The notes: generated from the letters alone by a model not told the origin. A stretch of DNA of 64,000 nucleotides from Limnephilus marmoratus (GCA_917880885.1 OU862919.1:55899058-55963057), one strand, 5' to 3'. Positions 41,226 through 51,590 are shown, counted from the first letter of the stretch. Numbers and translations: made by a program.

Positions 41226-43395
41226 TTTTTCATTTAAATGGAAATGCGTATCTACAAGAGAGATTGCTTTCTGCTTTTACACTAATGTTAGTTTTTTTTG
41301 CATGCTTCTCCCACCGTTGCAATGCAAATTTTATTGTTCATTCTTTGTGATGACACGACAAAACACTTGTGTCTTCACATTGATTGAAATTGTTGTTTGT
41401 TGGGGTGTATGTTGTCTGTGTGTCTCTTTGTTGGTTTGTGGTTATTAAAATTTAACGCGCGAAGATGACTAAATCTTATCTTCGGGCATTGAATTTTGTT
41501 TACATGGTTAGTTATATTTAAGAAGTTAGTACGTAATAGATACATTTTGACTTCCTTGTTTAGGAAGATGGTTTATCTCAATTCCCTGATTATAAACCTT
41601 GTTTTTCTATTATGTATCTGGTACGTACTAAGAATTTATTGATATTGTAGCTTGGATTTTATTTAAATAATTTTACACTCACACTTGCATAAGAAATAAT
41701 AGTGCGTTGACATTCTATCATAATAATACTGGTATTTTCTACTTAACAACTTCACCCTTTCGGAAAATTGTCAGTGCAGTCACACAAGCGCGAGTTTCAG
41801 AAACTAATATTATCTATTATGGGTTTTAGGAAATCCACAAGCATTGTCAGTTTTCCGGATGAGTGATTTAAAATGTTGATTACTTTATATGTGATTTTAT
41901 ACGTGATTATTCCACACGTGTTTATAAAATTTGTGATAATTAATAATTGAGACTCCATTGTCTCATATTTCCTTATAATTCTGCATGTGTAGCATGCGAT
42001 ATTGAATACATCAATTTTTTGATACTTATAATGATTTTTCCCACTAGTTGGAGACTGATATTATTACCATATAATTATTTAGAAATTTTCCTACATGAAT
42101 TAAGTTTTTTCCATTTTACATAATTTATTCGAATGTGATTGGCAATAAGCCTTTGTTTAAATATTATAATCAGTATTTATTGTTCCATTTTGGGCTTTCG
42201 GGACCTGCCTCTGAGCTCAAGGCACGTCTCCAGACCTCATGATGCAATATTAAATTTCCTGGTTACTTTGGACATTTTGTTTAATTTTGGGAGCAACTTC
42301 TATTTATTTAATTTTTCTCACAAATGGTTTGGATCTCGGGTTATTCATTCCTTGCCCAATAGATGGCAGTGCCATAGTCAACAAACATTGGTAATCATAA
42401 AGATTATTTAAGATGACATTCTGGTTTACAATAAACAAGATCAATAATGGTTTACCTTTAATATTAAATTTTTTTTAATCTATTTTATGTAGCTAACATA
42501 TATTTGCCAGTTAGATTTTGATAAATTGAATTTTGGGGCGTCCAGGCTTTTAGTTGTTGATTGTTAACAGATTTTATTATTCAGGTTTAGCTTTGAATTT
42601 CATTCTATTTTAAGAAAACTATTAAGTTCAGATTTACATTAAGTAATTTTCAGTATCTCAGTGAACCACTATGTAAGATTTAGTTTAGCTGATAGTGTCT
42701 CACACGTATAACCTCTACGCTTCTTCAATCAAGAATCTTCTACACTGCAATCAACAATCTTCTCCACTGCGCGGTTGCTGAACTGTAACATTACTTGGCG
42801 GGAGGAATATCTCAAAAGTTTTCCACATGGACCTTGGACATCATCGCCACCTAGGCGTATGCTTAACTGTAACATTACTTGGCGGGAGGAATATCTCAAA
42901 AGTTTTCCACATGGACCTTGGACATCATCGCCACCTATGCGTATGCTGAACTGTAACATTACTTGGCGGGAGGAATATCTCAAGAGTTCTCCACATGGAC
43001 CTCGGACATTATCCCTACTGGACACTTCAACATCCTTTCAAGTTTGCTGATGAGGCGCATTGACACTCTGGTTCCTGAAGATGCCTCAAGAATTTCAACA
43101 CGTCCGTTTCTTACAACGCTTTCGGGCTATAACCACAATTAAGTGCAGCGAAGCATGCAGAAGTTAAATTGTGAGGCCATTCGCCGAAGACTTTCCTGAT
43201 TCGGTTCTCCAGCAACATCATCTTGGAGAATCAGCAATTACCAGTGGACATCATGGTCCTGGTTTTCGTCATTGTCGACGGCAGTCATTGGTCAGTTCAT
43301 CACGGTGGTCTGCGAGTTCGCTTTCTCTTCCTCGAGCGCCAGGAGGCTTCAGGGAAATTTCCCCTGGGGAAATTTTCGGATTCGTGGGGGGATAT
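41226..43395 (+). other. Long 3' untranslated region of the Gypsy element
   Basis: There are 2.17 kb between the pol stop and the 3' LTR. No env-like frame with signal peptide or membrane anchor is visible, and small frames have no family resemblance. The only structure is the 84-bp repeat at 42777-43012. The region ends in the polypurine tract. Such long 3' regions occur in some Gypsy elements and may be decayed env remnants, but nothing in the sequence demonstrates that. Confidence 0.6.
42777..43012 (+). repeat. 84-bp tandem repeat, 2.8 units, in Gypsy 3' UTR
   Basis: Units start at 42777, 42861 and 42945 with GCT(G/T)AACTGTAACATTACTT, continue GGCGGGAGGAATATCTCAA and end near CACCTA(G/T)GCGTAT. 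The period is a multiple of three, so both strands stay open (28-residue repeats). Near-identity of units 1 and 2 implies recent expansion, with unit 3 more diverged. Confidence 0.9.
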
Positions 43396-43947
43396 TGTAG
43401 CAGGTAGCTACCGGTTGCGTCCTAAGTAATAACAACAACGCATTTTTGTTCCCGAGGTTGGCACATCTGAGTTCCAGAGTTCGCTAGTTCAAGTTTTATC
43501 CGCAAGCGTCAGTTGTGTGGAGGAACCGTGCTGAGAGGTGGGTTCGCGACCAGCGCTCGTGGTTTGGTGGGAATTCGACTTATCTTTAATCACGTGTAAG
43601 GCAAATGAATATTATTGTTATTATCTTAGCTTAATAGGTTCACTGATTGTAAATTATGTCAGGTTGTTTTTTCCTGGCTGGCGCCCGATTAAATTACATT
43701 CTCCATGGCCTTGACGGCTCAGATTTCTTACGTTAGCAATTCAAATTCTTTATCTCTATCAGGTCTTTACCTGACATGCCCTGTAGATTAACTGTCCTGC
43801 TCTACCAATTTCATTCAAATTGCAATCAATAAATGTCCCTGATCTATTTCAGACTTATTGTTTTATTTGATTAATATTGTGCCACAATCCCTCCTTGCCG
43901 CGTGGGCGGTAGGTAGTCGATCATGTCTTATCAGTTATAATGTTACA
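43396..43947 (+). repeat. Gypsy 3' LTR
   Basis: Partner of 36169-36720. It differs at about seven scattered positions (for example TGTAGCAGG versus TGTAACAGG). It is directly followed by the AGGG duplication and by the rest of the interrupted minus-strand gag. Confidence 0.95.
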
Positions 43948-44160
43948 AGGGAACATTCTTGATTGATGCCGTTTCTTCGATTCTTTCAATGAAATCCAGT
44001 ACATTAGTAACGCCGTTGTACTTGATTTTCCAAGAGGAGAGGTCATATGTTTTTCCTTGTGCCGTGATGAGTGCCGTGTCTTGTTTTATTTGGGAGACGG
44101 CCTCGGGTTCCTTATTAGAAGTCGGGTTTTTTGAAACTGTGGTGATGACAGGTTAACTGT
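43948..44160 (-). pseudogene. Degraded Gypsy gag (5' part of split element)
   Basis: The minus strand reads SNKEPEAVSQIKQDTALIT, WKIKYNGVTNVLDFIERIEE and TASIKNVP. The frame then runs into the AGGG target site. The continuation (LDVLQRNFIELISPELIP) lies at 36168 and below, on the far side of the inserted Gypsy. The motif KYNGVTNVLDFIERIEE is close to TYDGSTSVRDFIERIEE of the inserted element, so invader and host belong to related lineages. Upstream, the minus-strand frame 44614-44153 is Lys/Arg-rich with no recognisable domain and may be leader. Confidence 0.75.
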
Positions 44161-45940
44161 CCTCATTTGTTGATGTAAGGTTTGTCCTTCTGGTGTATCT
44201 TTTGTTGAACAGCAGTGCGTAAGCTCTCAAGGCAGTCTTTGACTTATTCATGGGGAGAACCCTCTGTCTTTTAAAACGGCTTGTAGGCCAGTTTTTGATA
44301 GGCTGAGCACATTGGAAATGATGCCAAGGGCCGGTGGCATGTTTGCTTCGTTGGATTCCATTATGGTGTAGGTGGTAGTCGAAGTGAAAACTTAAATGTG
44401 TTCGCTGGACGATGTGAAGAGAAAAAAAAATTAAAAAAAAATAAAAATTTGAATTTTTTCTAAGTCCAAAATTGGGAAAAAAAATTCGCCGGTATTTTCG
44501 TTTTGAAGTGTTTTGGGGGTTGGAAAAAAATCGGCCAGGGGGAGTCCTTACAGGATTGCCTTTTTGTTTTTTAAATAAGCGACAATTTTTTAAATAAGCG
44601 ACAATTTTCGACAATTTTTCAAAGTGTTTTAATTTTTGAAAAAAATGGCCAGCGGTCTCCCTGTCGGGATGAATATTCTAGTTTTTACAAAGCACTTTTG
44701 GAAAAAAAAACATTTGTCGAAGCACAAGACACTTGAAAAGAAGGAAAACACAAGGCCGGAAAAAAGGCCATAAACTCCACTGTAAGGTCAGCTAGTTTCG
44801 ATTTTCACTGAGCACTTTTGGAACCACGGTGAAAGTTGCAATTTTTTTTTCCTTTTTTTCGGCAAAAAAATGCTAATTGGGAGTTTTTAGAAAAGCACTC
44901 GTTTTTTAATTAATTTAAACAAATTCACTGCTCGTCACCTGACGAATTTCACTTTATCAACAAAGATTCTCACTTCGCGAGGGGGGAAACGACACGGGGA
45001 GCAAACGCACTGATTTTCACTTCCTAGGCAAATACACATAAATACTGTACCTATTTATTCATGGGGGGGGGGGAAAAGAACAGAAATCAACCTTTCATTA
45101 TTCATAAAAAATCTCTGCATGGTAACTGGAACCTATATGTTTTAGAAGGAAGACGTGTTATTATTTATCGCCCAAAGTTACGGCTTACGTAACTCGTGGA
45201 ACATTCCCGAATCGTTTCGCGCCAATTTGGTCGCGCATAAATACGCGGGCAATGGTGACCGTTTTTTGCGGTACCTCGGCATATCGTTGATTTGTACATA
45301 AGCGTGTAGGTACAGAAGAGAAACGACAAATTACTAGTATAGTGTTGGCTACTGAACATCGAAAGAAAAAATTGCCCCTCGCTTGGTGTCCAGTGTGGCG
45401 TAGGGACGAGGATGGGTACAAAATGCTGTTAAAAAAAAAGCTCTACATTGTAACGTCAGTGTAAGTCAGTGGAGGAGAAGGTGAGTACAAAATGGTGTTA
45501 AAAAAAACAATGCTCGACGTTGGGACCAGTGTAAGCACACCTCGCTCGGGTGTCTACTTTCTGCCACAGAACTAGCTCAGGTTATTCGTCCGGCAGAGCA
45601 GGTAGAGTCCCCCAGGGTGTCCTACCAGTCCTACCAGGGTGGTAGATTTCCTAAGGAGCAAGTGTGAAATACCTAAAATAAAGCCATCTTAAATGTACCT
45701 TGTCAGGGCAATAAAACACCAGCTGCGGTAAACATTGTTTGTATTGTAGGGAATTGTTTAATTACAACATGAGTTCATTCACAGTAAATAATTGAGCACA
45801 GGTAAGTTAATTGCCTAACCATTCTAGGGGAAAATCTAACAAAATCTCTCTCAATCGTGCCGACTCCGGGATCGATTACAGGTACGCGTATTTATAGGGA
45901 CACACGGCAAAAAAGGAATTACTTGGTCAGTTACTCACAG
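44161..45940. other. Non-coding segment, no firm gene
   Basis: A+T-rich DNA with long A and T runs. A 12-G tract lies at 45063-45074. GTACAAAATG(C/G)TGTTAAAAAAAA is duplicated near 45417 and 45486. A CTATAAATACG box on the minus strand (about 45891-45901) could belong to the unseen 5' LTR of the degraded minus-strand Gypsy. I see no matching LTR copy and no protein. Confidence 0.35.
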
Positions 45941-46085
45941 GAGCCTGGGAGGGCAGCTTGAAGCAGCAAGGGCGGGAGGAGTCCATGATGTGCTCGTGGC
46001 CACCACAGATGTATTCCTGCGGTAAATGCTTCAGGCGGGCATCTATGCGCGCGAACCACAGCATCGCGTTTTGTATGGAATGTTC
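45940..46085 (-). other. Short G+C-rich frame, possible exon
   Basis: On the minus strand an ATG at about 46074 opens MLWFARIDARLKHLPQEYIC, followed by GGHEHIMDSSRPCCFKLPSQ and APVSN, then a stop. The end overlaps GTGAGTAACT, which resembles a 5' splice site after CAGGCTCCT. The Cys/His content (CGGHEH, RPCC) and codon composition look more protein-like than the surroundings. I recognise no family. It could be a small host exon, a transposon piece or chance. Confidence 0.25.
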
Positions 46086-47052
46086 TCGAGAAAACGGGGA
46101 CCGGGCGGTGTGCGCGCGACTGCTATCACCAAGGTCTCGCGGAATCTGGCGAGCTGCTTGGCGGGACCGTTGTGGGCCGCTGGGGGGAGAGGCAGGCGCG
46201 GTGCACGGGCGGGGAGAGGGAAGCCGTTAGCATTCTTAGTGAAGAATTGGGAGTTTTTTAGGGCTGGGAATTCGAAGAGCTGGCAGTTTCGCTACCTAAC
46301 AATGTTTTACAGGAGATCAGAGAGTTAAGAGAGACTTTTTACCTAAAATTCATACTATTTATAACCTAAATTCCTCACACCAACAAACAACAAAAACACT
46401 GGTGTCAGTCTATAAATACGATACAGATATACAGAAATCTGCTTTATCGTCTATCATTTAAATCAGTGTGGCCCTACGTTGCTAGCATGTAATCTGTAAT
46501 TTAAAAAGGCAAGCTACAAAAATAGATGTCCGCTATTTGGCTGTAGCCTTCGCTTTTTAAACAAAGTTATTTAAAATATCTACACCTTCCCGTAAATCAA
46601 GTTAACCCATTAAGATCATTTTTGCACCCGTGTTCTCGAATTGTAATATTATGTAAAAACTTTCTACTTCTTCTGGCGCTAATCTTAATTGTGAGTATGT
46701 ATGCTATTAAGTCACTAGTTTTAGGTCATATCATTGTTATGTTATGATTTGATTTATATGTACAACTTCTCTCCATGGCTACCAATGTATTGATAGATTT
46801 TCCTGTTTTGTAATTTTTCATTTTTATATTAAAAAAAATGTTTTGAGTATATATGTATTTTTTTTTGTTTTATATAATTTTGGATTAATATTCCTTTTTT
46901 ATAAAATTAACTTACTTATTCTTATTATGCTGTCTCAGTAGAAGTAAAGTCACAAGGAGGAAATCCGTAATTGGTTTTATTTTGGCTATTTAATACTACG
47001 TACAAACTGAAATAAATATAAACTGTCGATTTCCCGAAAATTAATAAATAAT
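46086..47052. other. A+T-rich spacer, no gene seen
   Basis: No coding, RNA or repeat feature is recognised. The right edge is a TAAA microsatellite that forms the left flank of the next LINE fragment. Confidence 0.5.
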
Positions 47053-47908
47053 AAATAAATAAATAAGTCAACTTAACAACTCTACCCTTACCTCTGTCGA
47101 AGAAATTAATGACCTGGGCATAATTTTCGACTCATAATTTAACTTTATATCCCATATAAACACAATCATTAATAAGGGAATAAAAATGCTTGGCTTCATT
47201 CTTCGAAATACCAGAGGTTTTAGGAATATTTCAACTGTAAAAATTTTGTGTACATCTTTAGTAAGTAGTCAAGTCGAATCGATCTCCTCGATCTGGTCCC
47301 CCCATTTAAATTATATTCAGATACAATCGAAATAAATTCAACCCAAATTCCTAAGACATAAATTTTAAACTCGGTATTCCCATTGAAAACATAAATTATA
47401 ACTACTTGATGAAAGAATTAAATTTATTAAATCTCTCAGATCGGAGAATTATATCCGACTTAATATTTATGTTCAAAATTGTAAATGGTAAAATAGACAG
47501 TCCTGATTTAACTAAGCTCATCGAATTTCATATACCCAGTAGAGCAACTCGCTCCAAAATCTTGTTTCAATGTAACAACAACAGGACTGAGTACACGAAA
47601 CACTCGCTTTTATCTAGATTACATGAAGTTAGTAATAAATACGCAGATGTGGCGGATCTATTTAATTGCACGGAAGCTTGGTACAAGAAGGCTATTCTAT
47701 CATATATCTTCAATCGATATTAATTTTATCTATACTATAGTATTGAATGTAATTGTAGCCCTTTGTGTCATTTCTTAATCAAATGCCACAATTAACTTAA
47801 CTCTTTTTTATAATTATTTCTTATGTACCTACAACTAATATTTTGTGACATGTAATGTGCATTTATGGTATATTTATACCGTTAATAAATAAATAAATAA
47901 ATAAGTCA
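47053..47908 (+). mobile_element. 5'-truncated LINE flanked by (TAAA)nTAAGTCA repeats
   Basis: AAATAAATAAATAAGTCA at 47053-47070 recurs at 47891-47908. Between them lies the C-terminal end of a CR1/Jockey-like ORF2 and its 3' UTR. The repeat may be a target duplication in a TAAA microsatellite, or element tail (TAAA)n plus a shorter TAAGTCA duplication. The coding remnant includes INDLGIIFDS, KMLGFILRNTRGFRNISTV, WSPHLNYIQ and the terminal frame from 47406. Confidence 0.65.
47085..47723 (+). pseudogene. LINE ORF2 C-terminal region
   Basis: The final 105-codon frame (47406-47723) reads LNLSDRRIISDLIFMFKIVN, GKIDSPDLTKLIEFHIPSRA and YNK-like VSNKYADVADLFNC. This is the C-terminal domain of arthropod CR1/Jockey-like RTs. 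Upstream segments are collinear but broken by stops at 47133, 47332 and elsewhere. The minus-strand frame at 48627-49316 is a better preserved homologue from the same broad group. Confidence 0.7.
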
Positions 47909-48286
47909 CGGCGTCTATATCATACTGTAATATAGATTCCAAACTACTTACTTCATTTATATTAACTACCAGACAGACTAGTTAAGTGATAGCTAATAAA
48001 TGTATAATTTTTTTTTTCAAATTTTTTTTTTTTAAACCAATATTTATTATCGATTCTCTAACTGACAACCCTGAAAGCAGAACTAATTAGCAGTATCTGT
48101 AGTCATTTCAAACTTCAATCTTTTCAACTGAAGGTAACAATAATATCATTACTAAGGTATGTACTCCATTTCAGCCAATTCCTAGAATCCAACGCAGGTT
48201 TGTATATTTATGATCCAACGATATTTACAAATAAAAGTAAAGCACATATTTGTAAAAAGCATTAACTTTGTGGCTCGCCATAATTT
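47909..48286. other. A+T-rich spacer, no gene seen
   Basis: Long T runs (48009-48031) and A+T-rich DNA. No feature is supported. Confidence 0.5.
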
Positions 48287-48329
48287 ACAATAAAACACAT
48301 ATAAATTTGTTGTAGACCACTTTTATTTT

Positions 48330-48380
48330 ATAAACACTCTACCGGTTTCAGAAGCACCCTTCCTTCGTCAGGAGAATATT
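48330..48380 (-). ncRNA. Candidate hammerhead-ribozyme core, left arm
   Basis: The minus strand reads CTGACGA (48371-48365), a short stem (AAG...CTTCT), then GAAACCGGTA (48349-48340). This matches the type I hammerhead core: CUGANGA, stem II, GAAA, a minimal stem III (AC/GT with a CG loop) and a GUA cleavage triplet. Hammerheads of this form are known in Penelope-like terminal repeats. Stem I here is disrupted because a LINE was inserted immediately 5' of CTGACGA. Catalysis is therefore doubtful. Confidence 0.5.
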
Positions 48381-49345
48381 ATTTATTTATTTTTTATTTT
48401 GCAGAAACAAACAGTACATTATTACATAATGGGAAATATTTACAAAGTTATAGAATTAATACAATAATTGGTACCAATGACATGTCGCTGTTATATACTT
48501 AAATTTTTATGTGATAAATAATACATTTTACCTAAATTTAGTTAGTAACTTATTGAAGGAGAGGGGTGTGGGAGAGTGTTTGTATGTGTGTAAATGAGGG
48601 TGTGAGGGTGTGTGTGGATGTGTGTGTTATGTGTGCGAGTTCAGTGTGCTAAAAATGTTTTTCTTAAATAGAGGGAGGGAATCAAAAAATATATCTGTAT
48701 TTGAGGTTTTTTGAATAGAGTTGAAACTTTGAAGGATGCGGGAAATGGGGGAGTTGGCTGCAGCGTTCGTATTATTACTGGTTGTGTAAATAAGGTTGGC
48801 GTGGCGAGTTTTTTTAGATGGGATGTTAAAATTTATTTGGGATAGAAGTTCTGGGCAGTCTATTTCGTTATGTATAATTTTATGGAGAAATGTCATGTCA
48901 GCTACCGTTCGCCTGGATTTCAGGGATTGGAGAGTGCAGATGTAATTATTGTTGTATTTATAAACGAGATACTTAATAAATTTATTTTGTATGCGCTCTA
49001 TGTTGTTGACGTATTGGGTGTATTTGGGATTCCAGACAGGCGATGCAAATTCCAGTGGACTTCTGACTAGTGAGGAGTAAAGCATTACTAGAGTATGTGG
49101 ATTTCTAAATAATTTACTCAGACGTAGTATAAAACCCAACATTTTGTAAGATCTATCGGTGATTGAATCAATATGCGTTTTAAATATAAGTTTACTATCT
49201 AAATAGACTCCAAGGTCCTTACATTCATTTTTTGAGATCACGGGTTCAGAGTGAATATTAGAAGTTAATTTGATGCTTGTTTCTAGTAAAGGACATAGTG
49301 TGGCATTTAGAAACATTGAGGTCTAAATAATTAGCTGTGCAATAG
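48377..49345 (-). mobile_element. 5'-truncated CR1/Jockey-like LINE inserted in Penelope-like arm
   Basis: Comparison with the plus arm at 53520-53560 shows that this block interrupts the sequence between GTTATAATATT and CCTGACGAAGG. The minus strand ends in an A+T-rich tail (ATTTATTTATTTTTTATTTT on the plus strand, 48379-48400). The coding remnant is the frame 49316-48627. No RT catalytic domain is present, so it integrated as a 5'-truncated copy. Confidence 0.75.
48627..49316 (-). pseudogene. LINE ORF2 C-terminal half
   Basis: The 229-codon frame shows CKDLGVYLDSKLIFKTHIDS, ITDRSYKMLGFILRLSKLFR, MLYSSLVRSPLEFASPVWNP, NNIERIQNKFIKYLVYK and NIPSKKTRHANLIY. These are the post-catalytic thumb and C-terminal blocks of CR1/Jockey-like RTs. 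It ends at a natural stop, so the C-terminus is genuine. The 5' part is absent. It is unbroken over its length, suggesting a fairly recent insertion. Confidence 0.78.
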
Positions 49346-49460
49346 TTGCATTATAACTAAACTTTGATACAGAATGTTGACAGATATAAAAATTTTAAGT
49401 GTTCGAGTGGGAGATAAGCAAAGGGGTGGGGATAAATTAATTTGGTTATTCTAAATTCCT

Positions 49461-50071
49461 CATTAATGACAAAATGTCTACCCATTATGTCATTCTCTTC
49501 CGTACCAAACCGAAAAAATTTGTTCAACCCCAATCCTATAGCTAAAGCTCGAAGGTATCGCCATGTACCAACGTAAGCTACGGGTATCTTGAAATTATCA
49601 CTTAAGTAACGCCATGTACAAAAAGCTAAAATTTCCAAAATAAAAAAAATGAACGCATAATTTGTGAGTAACGCCATGTACTACAAATTCTAATACGAAC
49701 GAGATCGGGTAGCTTGTAAGTATCGTCATGTACAAACAAATTCTACAAACAAATATGATCGGTGAAGTTGTTAAGTAACGCCATGTACTAACAACTCTAA
49801 TATCAAAATGATATCACCCTTCCTCCTACTTAATGGTACTCTCGGGGAAGCAAACTCCCCACTAATTAATCGAAGAATTTATTCCGTCTTTTACTATTGA
49901 CTTTAATTCAGACTCAACTTACTTTTATTGTTAATAGGATCGGCCTAATTAATAAAAAATTTGGACCCGCGTCTTTATTCACTATAAAAGACACCTAAAA
50001 AATTTACAAACCACAAGAAAAAATACAAAAACCAAAAAAAACTTAAATTTTTTTTTTTTAAATTTACCCAA
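49461..50071. repeat. Degenerate repeat array with recurring TA(A/T)CG(C/T)CATGTAC
   Basis: The motif starts at about 49556, 49607, 49669, 49721 and 49776, spacings 51-62 bp. Intervening sequence is only weakly conserved (CTACAAATTCTAATA..., ACAACTCTAATATC...). The minus strand therefore repeats Thr-Trp-Arg-Tyr-Leu. The rest (49800-50071) is A+T-rich with no gene. It lies between the Penelope-like 3' region and the Gypsy gag-protease. Confidence 0.65.
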
Positions 50072-51352
50072 CTAGTTAGAAAAAACTTCCGGGTAATCTT
50101 GAATAAACCTTTCTCCATTCCTCATTTGCGGCGTCACTAAATTAATTGTCTCCTGAGAAGTTATCCCAAGATCGAAACATTCCATAAAATCTCTCCCCAC
50201 AATTAATCCTGTTCCTTTTATTACCACAATAAAACTAATATTTTTGTTCCTACCCTTAAATTTCACATCAAAAATCGCCTTTCCTACGACTTTTAAACGA
50301 TTATTTCCATAACCTGAAATAATCCGCTTGTCTTGTGACAAAATGATTGAACTAAAATGTCGTTTAAAAATACCCTCCGGCATCACACATAAAGATGAAC
50401 CGGAATCAATCATTGCCGTAAACTTCTTGTTATTAATTTCAATTTCAGCAGTAATCTGACTAATTGACGCAACTAAAACTTTACTATCCCTGTGATTTTC
50501 AAACATGGGATTTATAGGATTATTCTTGCAAAATTTCTGTAAATGCCCAACGCCCTTACATTTAAAACATTTCGCATTACGAAATTTACAATCAAACGAT
50601 AGATAATCATTCCTTTTGCAAATAAAACATTGTTTTTTAACATTACCCAAGGGTGATCTAAAATTCGTACCTGAATTTGATCCTAACCTATAAGCTGGTT
50701 TCGTGTTAAAACTACCCTTGGGGCTCGTCGATCGTTCCCTACGCTGATCTCGCTTGAACCCATCGCTAGTAACTCGTTTTTTTACCAGGTTTACCTCTGA
50801 TTTAACTGTATTAGCACTATCCAAAGTTGACATACTAACTGCAAGTCCTTCTATTTCATTAAACGATAACGTTTGCCCTTCTACAAAAATTTTCTCTTTC
50901 GCGCGCCCCGGTAACAACCCGATTGCAAACATGTCTATAAGATTTTTTTCAAGCCTCGTTTCGAATTGACAATACGTTGCTAAAGAACGAAGTCTAACCG
51001 CGAAATCTTTTATCGTCTCGCCTTGTTGTTGTCTCGCTAAAAAAAAATTCTCCCGTTCTTTAAAAACTGAACGATTTTTGTTACAATGTTTGTCGAGAAG
51101 CGCTAAAAGTTTATCAAAAGATAAGTCCGTTACTTTACTTAGAAAACACAGATTAATTAGTAAAGTTAACGTTTCTGATTCTAGGAGATTCAATAAAAAA
51201 GCCCGTTTTTTCTCCACAGACGCTTTGTCATCATGGATAACGAAAAATTGCTCTATCCGAAGTCGAAACAATCCCCAGTCTCCGGAGAGATGGCAAAACG
51301 GTGGTATTCTACCCGATTCCATAACTCCCAACAGATAGATCGGCAAAAACAA
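50072..51352 (-). CDS. Gypsy Gag-protease fragment
   Basis: The 426-codon frame is open. It contains the gag core (FCHLSGDWGLFRLRIEQFFV, VFKERENFFLARQQQGETIK, DFAVRLRSLATYCQFETRLE) and paired knuckles (CFICKRNDYLSFDC, CFKCKGVGHLQKFC). An aspartic protease follows with AMIDSGSSLCVM and LIVGRDFMECF. It ends at DYPEVFSN with a stop, exactly where RT should follow, and no RT is found. The 5' LTR and PBS lie upstream (51801-52093). A related gag occurs at 57541-58224. Because pol is lost this is a defective 5' portion, although the Gag itself could still be made. Confidence 0.85.
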   Translation of the reverse strand: MFLPIYLLGVMESGRIPPFCHLSGDWGLFRLRIEQFFVIHDDKASVEKKRAFLLNLLESETLTLLINLCFLSKVTDLSFDKLLALLDKHCNKNRSVFKERENFFLARQQQGETIKDFAVRLRSLATYCQFETRLEKNLIDMFAIGLLPGRAKEKIFVEGQTLSFNEIEGLAVSMSTLDSANTVKSEVNLVKKRVTSDGFKRDQRRERSTSPKGSFNTKPAYRLGSNSGTNFRSPLGNVKKQCFICKRNDYLSFDCKFRNAKCFKCKGVGHLQKFCKNNPINPMFENHRDSKVLVASISQITAEIEINNKKFTAMIDSGSSLCVMPEGIFKRHFSSIILSQDKRIISGYGNNRLKVVGKAIFDVKFKGRNKNISFIVVIKGTGLIVGRDFMECFDLGITSQETINLVTPQMRNGERFIQDYPEVFSN

Positions 51353-51487
51353 TCAACAAATAAAACAATAACAAATAATCCCTCTCAAAGAAGCAAAAAT
51401 ACTTATCTCAGGAACTCTTCTGGTCTCCCTCTGGGTTTTATCCTTGTCTTCTGATTAATCCAATGATTCGTCCTTGAAACGATTAAC

Positions 51488-51590
51488 CCAATGATCCGTT
51501 TTGACCTTGAAACCAATCCAATGATCCGTTTTGACCTTGAAACCAATCCAATGATCCGTTTTGACCTTGAAACCAATCCAATGATCCACA
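51488..51590 (+). repeat. 30-bp tandem repeat, about 3.5 units
   Basis: The unit CCAATGATCCGTTTTGACCT TGAAACCAAT repeats with almost no change, in the leader between the Gypsy PBS and gag. Period is a multiple of three, so frames on both strands stay open. Near-identity indicates recent slippage or unequal exchange. Confidence 0.9.

Larger units (their letters stand above)
36169..43947 (+). mobile_element. Gypsy LTR retrotransposon, full-length, 552-bp LTRs
   Basis: LTRs lie at 36169-36720 and 43396-43947 (TGTA...TTACA). The insertion is flanked by the 4-bp duplication AGGG (36165-36168 and 43948-43951). I count about seven mismatches between LTRs (about 1.3%). A PBS TGGCGTCCCAACTGC is at 36724-36738, and a G-rich polypurine tract CGTGGGGGGATAT abuts the 3' LTR. 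The element has separate gag and pol frames joined by a -1 slippery site, one disabling frameshift in RNase H, and an unusual 2.1-kb 3' untranslated region with an 84-bp repeat. It inserted into the gag of a related, older Gypsy on the opposite strand. Confidence 0.95.

Noticed and set aside
41209..41448. Hydrophobic 79-codon frame after pol, considered as an env remnant
   Set aside because: It is short, Cys-rich by composition, with no cleavage site, glycosylation pattern or conserved block.
42729..43050. Overlapping frames on both strands in the Gypsy 3' region
   Set aside because: They follow from the 84-bp repeat, a multiple of three. There is no signal peptide or membrane segment to suggest env.
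44153..44614. 153-codon minus-strand frame rich in Lys, Arg, Phe and Asn
   Set aside because: There is no domain, and composition follows A/T homopolymer runs. It is more likely leader sequence of the degraded Gypsy.
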